DNA of 64,000 bases from Gigantopelta aegis (taxonomy: Eukaryota; Mollusca; Gastropoda; Neomphalida; Peltospiridae). The stretch's first letter is position 1. Each line of letters starts with the position of its first letter. A program made the translations under genes and the position numbers. Under the pieces are notes generated by a model, which was not told the DNA's origin, made no database searches, and worked only from the letters and a program-made list of their open reading frames with translations. This document shows positions 55,894 through 64,000 of this stretch, piece by piece. The stretch is taken from contig NC_054707.1 of NCBI RefSeq assembly GCF_016097555.1, positions 43,658,873 to 43,722,872 of the forward strand, written 5' to 3'.

Positions 55894-56339
55894 TCCATGC
55901 ATCATCAAAGCGGGTTTTTTCTCTAATATATAAGTATAGTTGTCGCAATTACTATATGCTAGACACATAACAGCGGTGGACGAACACAATATTATGAGTG
56001 TGTTTTCCATATAGTTTCCTTTTTGGTTTTCTCTTCATGACGCCATTTTCATCCCATTTGTTGTCTACATCGCTGAATTAGAATTCTAATAGAATTCTGT
56101 TAAAAAAAGCTTTTATTTTTGATGAAAATAACTATATGAATGATTATAAATTGTGATATGGCAGTATTTTGAAGTTGAAAAATACATAAACATTAATCTT
56201 AACTGTAACAAAAATATAATATTATTTGATGACAAAACTAAACAATACTGTCAAAAGGAATTTTAAAACAAAACGTATTACATAAAGGCGGCACCAAATA
56301 CAAAGTTGACAATATGTAGCAACCTATATAATACTACTT

Positions 56340-56582
56340 TTACAAGTGCTACTTATTTACTTACTACCCACAAAATATAAACATTCTACAATTGCAAAAC
56401 TAAGAACAAGCTCACATAATTTAAATATTGAAACTGAAAGATATAAAAATCCCAAAATTCCAAGAGAAGAAAGATATTGCTCCGGTTGTCCAAATATGAT
56501 TGAGACAGAAATGCACATTTTACTACATTATAGTAAATTTCATGAATTAAGAAATATTATATTTAAAAGACTTAATCATTAA
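56340..56582 (+). pseudogene. LINE C-terminal fragment
   Basis: Open frame 56346-56582 with PREERYCSGCPNMIETEMHI followed by LLHYSKFHELRNI, the Cys/His-containing end of a LINE ORF2. It is 5'-truncated. The following 260 bp are AT-rich and lead to a tail GATCGGCAATCCAA, also found at 59550-59600, which suggests a LINE 3' UTR. Confidence 0.65.
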
Positions 56583-56845
56583 ATATAACCATACACAAAC
56601 GATTGCCATACATGATGAACTTAAATTATGTTCACTAATGCTAAACCTTCAAATATACACGATTGTACTGACTTAAGTAAATATTATTTCTAAGGTTCAT
56701 ATAGTAAGACAAAATAGTATACATCATTAATTTGACAACAGCTGTAATTTAATTGGTACAAGTTGATTTTATATTCACTTTTAACATTACTGTTAACTGA
56801 TATATATTTATATTGAACACAACTGTGAAATGATCGGCAATCCAA

Positions 56846-57038
56846 GATCAAGACCAAAGTGTTTAACGTGCACATTCAGAGCAAGCAGTTGTAGCGCACG
56901 CCTGTCCTGGCACAAGTGTCGACCTCGGTCGGCTCTTCCGTCCAGGACAGGTAAGGCGTGGGGTGGGTAGGATGGGGGACCGCCAGTACTGGCAGGTGCA
57001 AGGGAGTACCAGCCATCCGGCCGTTGCCGGTAACAGGA
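56846..57038 (-). mobile_element. 193-bp SINE-like insertion in a LINE tail
   Basis: Flanked by CAATCCAA (56838-56845 and 57039-57046). On the minus strand it starts TGTTACCGGCAACGGCCGG and ends CTGAATGTGCACGTTAAACA plus a short tail. Outside the duplication, the sequence continues as the LINE-type tail AAACAAACCTATACGTG. The same family appears at 21369-21468. Confidence 0.75.
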
Positions 57039-57059
57039 CAATCCAAACAAACCTATACG

Positions 57060-58860
57060 TGTTAGTATTCCTATTAGCGGTACATGTATATGGCCCCCTA
57101 CATTTATTATATGGCCCTAGTAGTTGAAACTCACAGGTTCTTGCTGAGAATAGTCATTTCTTTACATCCGGTGTGTCCGTCGTTGTCAATCTCTACAGAA
57201 GCGTAAGACAGAAGCGTAAGACAGAAGCATTTTCTTGTGATCTGTTAGCACGTGCCATAATATTGATGCTACTGGCTTTGAGAAAGCACCTTGTAGCTCA
57301 TAAGCATACACGTATATACAATATTGTTAAACATATATAAACAATCATCAGCATAAACATAAACACGTGGATGTGTATTTGGAGAATGGACAGTTACATG
57401 TATGCATGTTGCGATCTTAAATGCAATACACATTTCAAATATTTTCCAATGTTATAAAGTTGTTTTCTATTCGAACAGACAGTAATTGTATTAATTTCCA
57501 AACAAATGGTCTTAACCAGTATTTTGTTTTACATACAACATGCGAATATGAAAATACAATTGACTGTGAAAATTTACAATAGGTACAAGGCAGTTGTAAG
57601 CCACTAACGTAGCTGTCAAATGGCAGTTAAACGATGATTTTGTCATTTTCTAAGAAGGATACTAACTTTTTGTATAAAAGTGAATCTAATATATAGCAAA
57701 TAACTTTTATAAAACGCGGCGTTCGATTAAAAAACATTCTAGGCCATACGACTTTTACACGAAAATACTGGAGATAACTCTCATGTCTTATGCATTCGGC
57801 AATTATCGCTATGCAAAATGTAATAAACTGACAAAGTTACTTCATGGATGTCCGATACCAATGAATACATCTAAGATGTTCCGAAAAGTCGGTAACCAAT
57901 TCATTATTTAACTAATTCGTACTTCTTCGTAAAGAATATTTTAATCATTAAAGGGGCACTTACGACTACCCTAAAGTTGCTTTGTGGAACGGCTGTAAAG
58001 TTTACGGGCCAGTTGTAAAATTCACTGTAAGTCACTACAATTAACCTTAGCTACAATTCTTTCGTGGAACGGGGCCCTGAGCTCCGTTCTACGAAACAAT
58101 CTTAGCCCTAATAACACCTTAATTGCCTAACTACCTTATTCACTGGAGGTGATCTTTGCACTAAGATCGCTTCGTGTGACTATTCGGAACATTTCATTAA
58201 CCACGAACATAAGTATTTACTAGTCAACAAACATCACTGGATTTTATATTGGTGAGGGGGCGGTGGACACCCACACTGTTTTATAAGTCGTGTTATGGGG
58301 CAAAAGACAAACACAAAAGGAGACGTGGGAAGGGGGAGGGAGGTGTATGTGTTTATATTGGGAGGGGGTATGCCCCCATGGCCTCCTTCCTAGCTACGCT
58401 AGTGGCAGCTACGATTTGAAAGTTTTAGGTTGTGGAGTATTGAAATAATCCGTAGTTGATTATACACTCAGACATAAATGTGATCGCTTTAATGTAAATG
58501 TGTTTTTACTGTTTCAAGCAAGAAACTAACCTTTAGATGAAACTACGCTAACTATTAAATTTTGTAAGAGATCTGCGTTCCTTTACGACAAGCTAAGAGT
58601 TACTGTGGACTGAAAGATGATAGTTTGAAGAAGGCGGCTGTCATGATGATGCATTACGGCTGGAAACGGCAGCGATAGATTTGCATTATGTCACTTGAGA
58701 ATAATGACAGTCGCGCGTAGGAAGGTTTTTAGTGCTGCATGCTGGCTACTCGAAAGTAACAACAACAATAATAATAACAAAACAAAAACGAACAAACGAA
58801 CAAACAAAAACCGTCTGTTAAAGACCAACTACAAGACAGAATCGAAAGCTGTAATTTTTT
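57060..58860. other. Intergenic, one palindromic repeat, no gene
   Basis: Mostly unique AT-rich DNA. At 58042-58112 an imperfect palindrome joins CTACAATTCTTTCGTGGAAC and its inverse CCGTTCTACGAAACAATCTT across GGGGCCCTGAGCT. A related word (GCTTTGTGGAACGG) lies at 57979-57992. G-rich runs lie at 58250-58380. Confidence 0.4.
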
Positions 58861-58869
58861 TATAGTGTA

Positions 58870-59274
58870 CATGGGCGGATCCAAGGGGGGGGGGGACCAG
58901 GGGGACGCGTCCCCCCAAAAAAATTGTTCAAGTGCCCTCAAAATGTCCAAGTGCCCTTTTTGTTTGTAGAATTTTTTTTTTTTTTAAGTAAACAATAATT
59001 ATATTGTAGATAAATGAAATCAAGATTTTCGTGTACATGCGCAAGCTTGCAGATATGTGTCTGTGTTATTGAGTCTCAATGGGGCCCCATTGAGGTTCTA
59101 ACGCGAGTGACGCCAATTTACTTCATTATTGCTAGTATATTATGACGTAGAACTGTAGGAATTCATATTAATTGTAAATATCAAAACTTGTAGTAAGGTG
59201 CCCTTTTGACGAGTCAATGTGCCCTTCTTTTTTGGTCCCCCCCCCCCTAAAAATATTTCCTGGATCCGCCCATG
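58870..59274. mobile_element. MITE with CATGGGCGGATCCA ends
   Basis: A 405-bp element with inverted ends CATGGGCGGATCCAAG and CATGGGCGGATCCAGG, each followed inward by a G (or C) run. Direct 5-bp flanks GTGTA (58865-58869 and 59275-59279). Internal repeated words GTGCCCTTTT/AAGTGCCC. It resembles the widespread hAT-like MITEs ending GGCGGATCCAGG. No coding capacity. Confidence 0.82.
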
Positions 59275-59363
59275 GTGTATATGAAATATTCCTAGAATGT
59301 GTGTCTGCAGCATGTTTAATATATGTCTCTCTTCTTACTTCAAAGGCACTGTCTGTCTCCTAT

Positions 59364-59365
<2 letters not shown>

Positions 59366-59447
<82 letters not shown>
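59366..59447. repeat. (CT)n microsatellite, about 80 bp
   Basis: Nearly pure CT dinucleotide run. The SLSLSL open frame is an artefact. Confidence 0.97.
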
Positions 59448-59449
<2 letters not shown>

Positions 59450-59519
59450 CTCTAAGAGTTGTCATTTAGTTTGTATTACTTACTTTGACACTATTATCAT
59501 TACTATTTATTAATTAGAT

Positions 59520-59610
59520 GTATATTGTAATGTATTTTGGTATGAAGCGCTGTAAAATGGATCGGCAATCCAAATAAACCTATTCGTGTTCGTGTTACAT
59601 CGTAATTATT
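59520..59610 (+). mobile_element. LINE 3' tail fragment
   Basis: GGATCGGCAATCCAAATAAAC and CTATTCGTGTTCGTGTT match the sequence that brackets the insertion at 56846-57038. Probably the extreme 3' end of the same LINE family. Confidence 0.5.
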
Positions 59611-59726
59611 TGCCATTGATTTCCGATATCCACTCGACTTGTGCCCATCTTCTGTTTTGCAGACTAAGTGATCAGTAAAAATGATGATTGCGATAGTAAT
59701 GATTATGGCGGTGATGATGATGACTA

Positions 59727-59759
<33 letters not shown>

Positions 59760-59767
59760 ATAAAATG

Positions 59768-60058
59768 ATGGGGTGGGATTTAGCTCAAACGGATGAATGC
59801 TCGCGTGAGGTGCTTGTGTCCCAGGATCGAACCACCTCAGTGGATCTGTGCATCACAAATGGTCAAGGGCCGTAGTATTTGCTTTCCTGTCTGTGGGAAA
59901 GTGCATATAACAAATCCCTTGGTGCATTAGGAAAAATATAGCGAGTTTGCTCTGTTGACTACGAATCAAAATTACCAAATGTTTGACATACAATAGTCGA
60001 TGATTAATTAATCAATGTGCTCTAGTGGTGTCGTTAAACAAAACAAACTTCTTTTTTT
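59768..60058 (+). mobile_element. tRNA-headed SINE, first family
   Basis: Head GGGATTTAGCTCAAACGGAT with B-box-like CAGGATCGAACCACC, core TTTCCTGTCTGTGGGAAAGT, and tail GTGCTCTAGTGGTGTCGTTA plus AACAAAACAAACTT. Preceded by an ATG/GGT trinucleotide microsatellite (59680-59757). Confidence 0.85.
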
Positions 60059-60138
60059 AATTTATAAAATGTTATAAAAATGTTGACGTTTCATAAACAC
60101 TGATGTAATATTTACAACCATTACGTTTTCCATTTAAG

Positions 60139-60650
60139 AACTATCTAAAAAAACGCCTTGAATTTGTATACAGCAAACTGATTACCAAAATACGATTATC
60201 TGACCATTGCCTTTGTATTGAAGTCGGGAGACGCCAAAATACCCCAAGAGAAAACAGATTATGTACACTATGTGATAATGAAACAATCGAAGTCGAATTC
60301 CATTTTATTCTGAGTTGTCCTTTTTACCATGATCTAAGAATAAATTACATAAAGAAATACTTCTACGTCAGACCTTCCGTGTTTAAGTTAATCAAACTAT
60401 TGAACTCGGAAAATATAAAAACTTTAAACAATCTTGGAAAATATTTATACAAGGCTTTTCTAAGAAGGGAAATGTTCATTAAAAATTAATATATTATGTT
60501 TACCCTCCTATTGACATTTTATATACTCTATTCATGTAATTTTGATTGTTAAATATCACACTATGTATATATGCACAACTGTTACTATGATAATAATATT
60601 GATGTTTATGTCGCGCCTATAGCCAGGATGGCTTTGGATAATAAAGAATG
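60139..60650 (+). pseudogene. LINE C-terminal fragment with 3' UTR
   Basis: A 117-codon open frame without a start codon (60139-60489) reads LITKIRLSDHCLCIEVGRR, ENRLCTLCDNETIEVEFHFI and LSCPFYHDLRINYIKKY: a LINE ORF2 C terminus with a Cys/His knuckle. The 3' UTR ends GGCTTTGGATAATAAAGAAT followed by TGAA repeats (to about 60657). It is 5'-truncated; a SINE lies just upstream. Confidence 0.8.
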
Positions 60651-60887
60651 AATGAAACCATTTAATAACCTTGCCAGTATTGTACATTAACTATGGAAAT
60701 GAAACCTGGCCATGCATGAAGTGTGCAATGAGGTCACTGGAACCCTGTAAAAATTTGATTTCAGTCAGAGTACGGGACATTCCATAATCCCAAACAATTA
60801 AACCCCCAATTGTCAACTTGATGTGGCCAGAAGATACGTTGCCCCCAAGTTGAAAAGCGAATTAATAATTGCGCACCCAACCACAGG

Positions 60888-61090
60888 TCCAGTGGCTGGC
60901 AACTCAGCGCTATGAACACTCGTACGAAGTCCAGTGGCTGGCAACTCAGCGCTATGAACACTCGTACGAAGTCCAGTGGCTGGCAACTCAGCGCTATGAA
61001 CACTCGTACGAAGTCCAGTGGCTGGCAACTCAGCGCTATGAACACTCGTACGAAGTCCAGTGGCTGGCAACTGAACGCTATGAACAATCG
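60888..61090. repeat. 42-bp minisatellite, about 4.7 copies
   Basis: Unit AGTCCAGTGGCTGGCAACTC, AGCGCTATGAACACTCGTAC, GA. As 42 is a multiple of 3, frames stay open on both strands (60761-61141 minus, 60813-61070 minus, 60869-61123 plus, 60912-61169 plus). First units are almost identical; the last is diverged. No gene evidence. Confidence 0.95.
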
Positions 61091-61447
61091 CAAGGAAATG
61101 CGGGTGTCTATAGCTGTAAATGAGTTTTCACCAGAAATCACCGCCGTGATCCAACAAGTAATCTCGTAACTGGGAATCGAGTTGGGAGCTGAGACGATTA
61201 TCGATTTCCATCTGAACGCGACACGCTTGATTAGGCTTTCTCTTTTGATTTCACGTTTTGCAATTTTTGTGCGCTATTTTCCAGCACCGCTAGATTGATA
61301 CGAACGACATCGTGAAGTACACTCGAGCTCGTTTTCGGTTATTCAGTTAAGTCTTGGTTGCTCAAGTACCATTTTGCTGCAGCCACTGGCAATGTTCAAC
61401 GACTGGAATATCAAAGATCGTCGTTCGTGCTATCCTATGTGTGAATA

Positions 61448-61620
61448 AGAAAGAAATGTTTTATTTAACGACGCACTCAACACATTTTATTTACGGTTAT
61501 ATGGCGTCAGACATATAGTTAAGGACCACACAGATTTTGAGAGGAAACCCGCTGTCGCCACTACATGGGCTACTCTTTCCGATTAGCAGCAAATGATCTT
61601 TTAGTTGCGCTTCCAACAGA
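61448..61620 (-). mobile_element. 5'-truncated composite SINE
   Basis: Flanked by GTGTGAATA (61439-61447 and 61621-61629). Tail GTTTTATTTAACGACGCACT and core GCTGTCGCCACTACATGGGC in plus orientation. It ends inside the core, so it is truncated at the 5' side. Confidence 0.87.
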
Positions 61621-61633
61621 GTGTGAATACTGA

Positions 61634-61785
61634 ATAAATGAATATTTAACGACACCATAGCACTAAAAATATTGCCGGCTATTGGGTGTCATACTATGAT
61701 ATATGCAAAAATTAAGCGGTTGAATGAATAAATGTTTAACTACACCCCGGCACGAATATTACATCGGCTATTGGGTGTCAAACGT
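61634..61785 (-). mobile_element. Two short SINE-like tails
   Basis: 61634-61700 and 61725-61785 each read TGAATAAATG then TTTAACGACACC (or TTTAACTACACC) and CGGCTATTGGGTGTCA. These are the reverse of the tail seen at 48330-48410. Both are extreme 5' truncations. Confidence 0.65.
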
Positions 61786-62345
61786 TTTGACATGGTCCTA
61801 ACTTGTTATTCATGAAAATAATATTTGGAACTCGAGTCTGGATTCATGTATTAGGCCTACCCTCGCTCTCGCTCGGCTAATACAATAATCCTGACACTCG
61901 TTTCGTAAAATCAGTACGACACACAAGCTCGTATAATAATCTCTGTTTATTATCCACATAGTTCAAATATAACCAGTATGACCCACACGTGTCATAATGA
62001 TTTCACGTGCACAACGAATGACGTAATTTTGTGAAGCGATGTCATAACTTAATGCGGCCTCCCCAATCTCATCTGTGTAAACGCTTATCAAAATGACGTC
62101 GTTTCGTCATCTCTCTTTAGTTACGTTTGAAACGTTTTGACATGGCCCTAGCTTGTTATTCATAAAAATAATAGTTTGGATAATGTAGATAATAAAGAAA
62201 TTATTACACTCACGTGTGAATCGTACTGATTTTACGAAACTCGTGTCAGGATTCATGCATTACCTTCGCTCTCGATTGGGCAATAAAATAATCCTGACAC
62301 TCGTTTCGTAAAATATGTACGACACACAAGCTCGTATAATAATCT
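61782..62345. repeat. Direct and inverted repeat cluster
   Basis: AACGTTTTGACATGG starts two related blocks at about 61782 and 62129. The word ATCCTGACACTCGTTTCGTA plus AAAT occurs at about 61888 and 62289, and in reverse at about 62230-62255 (ATTTTACGAAACTCGTGTCA). GACACACAAGCTCGTATAAT occurs at about 61919 and 62320. The pattern is of tandemly duplicated elements with foldback ends. No gene. Confidence 0.75.
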
Positions 62346-62362
62346 TTATCTATATATATATA

Positions 62363-62416
62363 AAAGAAGAAGGAAGGAAATTTTTTATTTAACGACGCAC
62401 TCAACACATTTTATTT
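62363..62416 (-). mobile_element. SINE tail fragment
   Basis: TTTTTTATTTAACGACGCAC and TCAACACATTTTATTTAC, the 3' end of the composite SINE family in reverse, cut off after about 54 bp. Confidence 0.7.
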
Positions 62417-63840
62417 ACCAGAAAAAAATTAAAGAAAAGATGGTGGCAACAAATGAAAACAAACAAAAGAAACAAATAGAAGTTTATTTTTATTTATTTA
62501 TTGTATACATAGCAACAACATTATACGTAACCATCTTCAGTATAGGTATTCGTTCCAATGACTCGAAACTGTACAAAACAAACTGCAGTATTTACTTCGC
62601 ACAAGAACAAAACAAACATATATACATTTTTTTTTCTTCGGATTCACAGTATCCACGTTTTGTAGTGGACAATAACACTAAGAACATAGATTTCAGTCTG
62701 AACAATAACATATAAATATGGATGTGATTGGTCCATTCAGTGAATCTGATGGTAAGTGATATATGCTTAGCTGCGATTGGTCAATTCAAATTCCGCCATA
62801 ATGAATCATGTGTTATGTGTCATGTACGTGGCTGCGATTGGTCAATACAAAATTCCACAAATTCAAGTCGCTAATTGAACTAATGTTGAGTGAATATTAC
62901 TAGTTAACACTTTTGAATATGGATTTGCTTGCTTGATATGGCGGAATCTACCATAACGTTCTTGCTACACTCTACAGATTTGTTCAGTTTTCGATCTGGA
63001 ATAGTAACAGTACATTAACAACAAAAAAACTTTGTTAAAATTTATGTGAATAAAAACATGATAAAAGTCCCCAAAACAATGACCACTTTGACTGGACGGA
63101 GAAACTATCACTAAAATAAATGTTCTAATGCAGTTAACAAACGAAACGAGTTTTAAAGCTGCATTCTTCTCTTGCAGGAAGCATGGCTAATTTTAGAGGA
63201 GGGGGAGGGGGGGGGGGGGGGGTCATACACCCGAACCCCCTAAAAAATTTGCTTTTCGCCCTCGATCTCAGTCAGCCTACCCAATGTCGACTTGCTTTCG
63301 CCATGACAGAGTTGTTCTAATGTTCAAGATATTTAGTTTTATTTGCCTCTTTGACATGTCGAAATGTAGATGATCCCGAGTTTTGTAGGTGGATTCCTCT
63401 TTTTCATTTTTTCTTTTAGAAATACACTCTGTTGAAGTGGGAATTGTAGACACCTCGGGACTCTTGGACTGATCACGAACGTAAGAATTTACTCATTTCA
63501 AAATACATTTTGTGTCGAGGAATACCTGACGTATAATGTTGGTGATTATTGCGCATTAAATATTAAATCCAAGCGAATTTATGTCAAGGGCGACAGACTC
63601 TTGCGTAAAATATGTATTATTCCCAATACATAACTGTAGCGTTAAAGAAACCCATTCTGATACTAATCTTTATTTATAAAACGTAAGTGTATTTTTAAAG
63701 AATTTATATTTAAATTATGCTAGGACGGATGAATGCAGTAATATAAAATGACACATTAGAATATCTGAATGTATTTGTGCATTCTTTAACAGTAAAACCT
63801 GGTATAACAACCATTTTGAATAACAACTCTCTGTCTATAA
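62417..63840. other. Right-end intergenic segment, no gene recognised
   Basis: The open frame 62440-62715 (91 aa, with the hydrophobic stretch FYLFIVYIATTLYVTIF) matches no family I know and is probably chance. Three ATTGGTC boxes lie at 62738-62850. A poly-G run (63200-63222) sits before ACACCCGAACCCCC. Nothing else was identified. Confidence 0.3.
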
Positions 63841-63841
63841 A

Positions 63842-64000
63842 CATTACCGATCAATGTCACACATACACGTTCAACAACAATAAGATAAAGTGGCATTACC
63901 GATCAATGTCACACATACACGTTCAACAACAATAAGATAAAGTGGCATTACCGATCAATGTCACATATACACGTTCAACAACAATAAGAAAGTGGCATTT
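63842..64000. repeat. 52-bp tandem repeat, 3 copies, runs off the window
   Basis: Unit CATTACCGATCAATGTCACA, CATACACGTTCAACAACAAT, AAGATAAAGTGG. The third copy has small changes and is cut by the window end. Confidence 0.95.

Noticed and set aside
59217-59513. SLSLSL open frame
   Set aside because: Translation of a CT microsatellite.
60761-61169. Overlapping repeat-rich open frames on both strands
   Set aside because: Produced by a 42-bp tandem repeat without stops; no homology and both strands equally open.
62440-62715. 91-aa frame with a hydrophobic stretch
   Set aside because: Low-complexity AT-rich composition, no recognised homologue and no splice partners.

Overview
The window is metazoan nuclear DNA, AT-rich and intron-rich. 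It very probably comes from a mollusc or another lophotrochozoan. That rests on the invertebrate character of the three host genes and on many tRNA-headed SINEs whose tails read GGTGTCGTTAAACAAAAC or GCGTCGTTAAATAAAACA, which I associate with molluscan genomes. Species cannot be named from the sequence alone.

Three complete host genes were assembled exon by exon from splice sites and family homology. (1) ATG101, minus strand, 8 coding exons, 6195-14742, 218 aa: the HORMA-fold subunit of the ULK/ATG13 autophagy-initiation complex. (2) CISD3, minus strand, 3 coding exons, 20111-27534, 152 aa: a mitochondrial protein with two CDGSH iron-sulfur motifs. (3) SPAG6, plus strand, 9 coding exons, 28075-37718, 511 aa: an armadillo-repeat protein of the ciliary axoneme central pair. 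CISD3 and SPAG6 are head to head with 540 bp between start codons. That interval holds a near-consensus RFX X-box and a forkhead-type site, the expected signature for a ciliary gene.

Everything else is introns, intergenic DNA and transposable elements. 1-6.2 kb: no gene seen, mostly low-repeat AT-rich DNA past the ATG101 stop. 6-15 kb: ATG101 exons with intronic MITEs, a 73-bp minisatellite and a LINE tail. 15-20 kb: SINEs and a decayed Tc1 transposon that landed inside a SINE. 20-27.5 kb: CISD3 with a 26-bp minisatellite and a CAGGG-ended transposon in its introns. 28-37.7 kb: SPAG6, with a 1.44-kb near-perfect foldback element in intron 1, a hAT-like MITE in intron 2 and a SINE with clean target-site duplication in intron 8. 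38.7-41 kb: a 2.3-kb minisatellite of 58-60 bp units. 41.8-48 kb: TTAA-type MITEs, a hAT-like MITE and a three-level nest (SINE in SINE in MITE). 48.2-54.2 kb: an APE-type LINE between 727-bp direct repeats, itself between inverted SINE-like repeats. 54.6-55.9 kb: a solo LTR. 56-64 kb: LINE tails, SINEs, a MITE, minisatellites and a repeated foldback cluster.

No true tRNA or rRNA genes, CRISPR arrays or prokaryotic features were seen. The strongest leads are the SPAG6 intron 1 foldback element, the LINE with exceptionally long flanking repeats, and the CISD3/SPAG6 bidirectional promoter.
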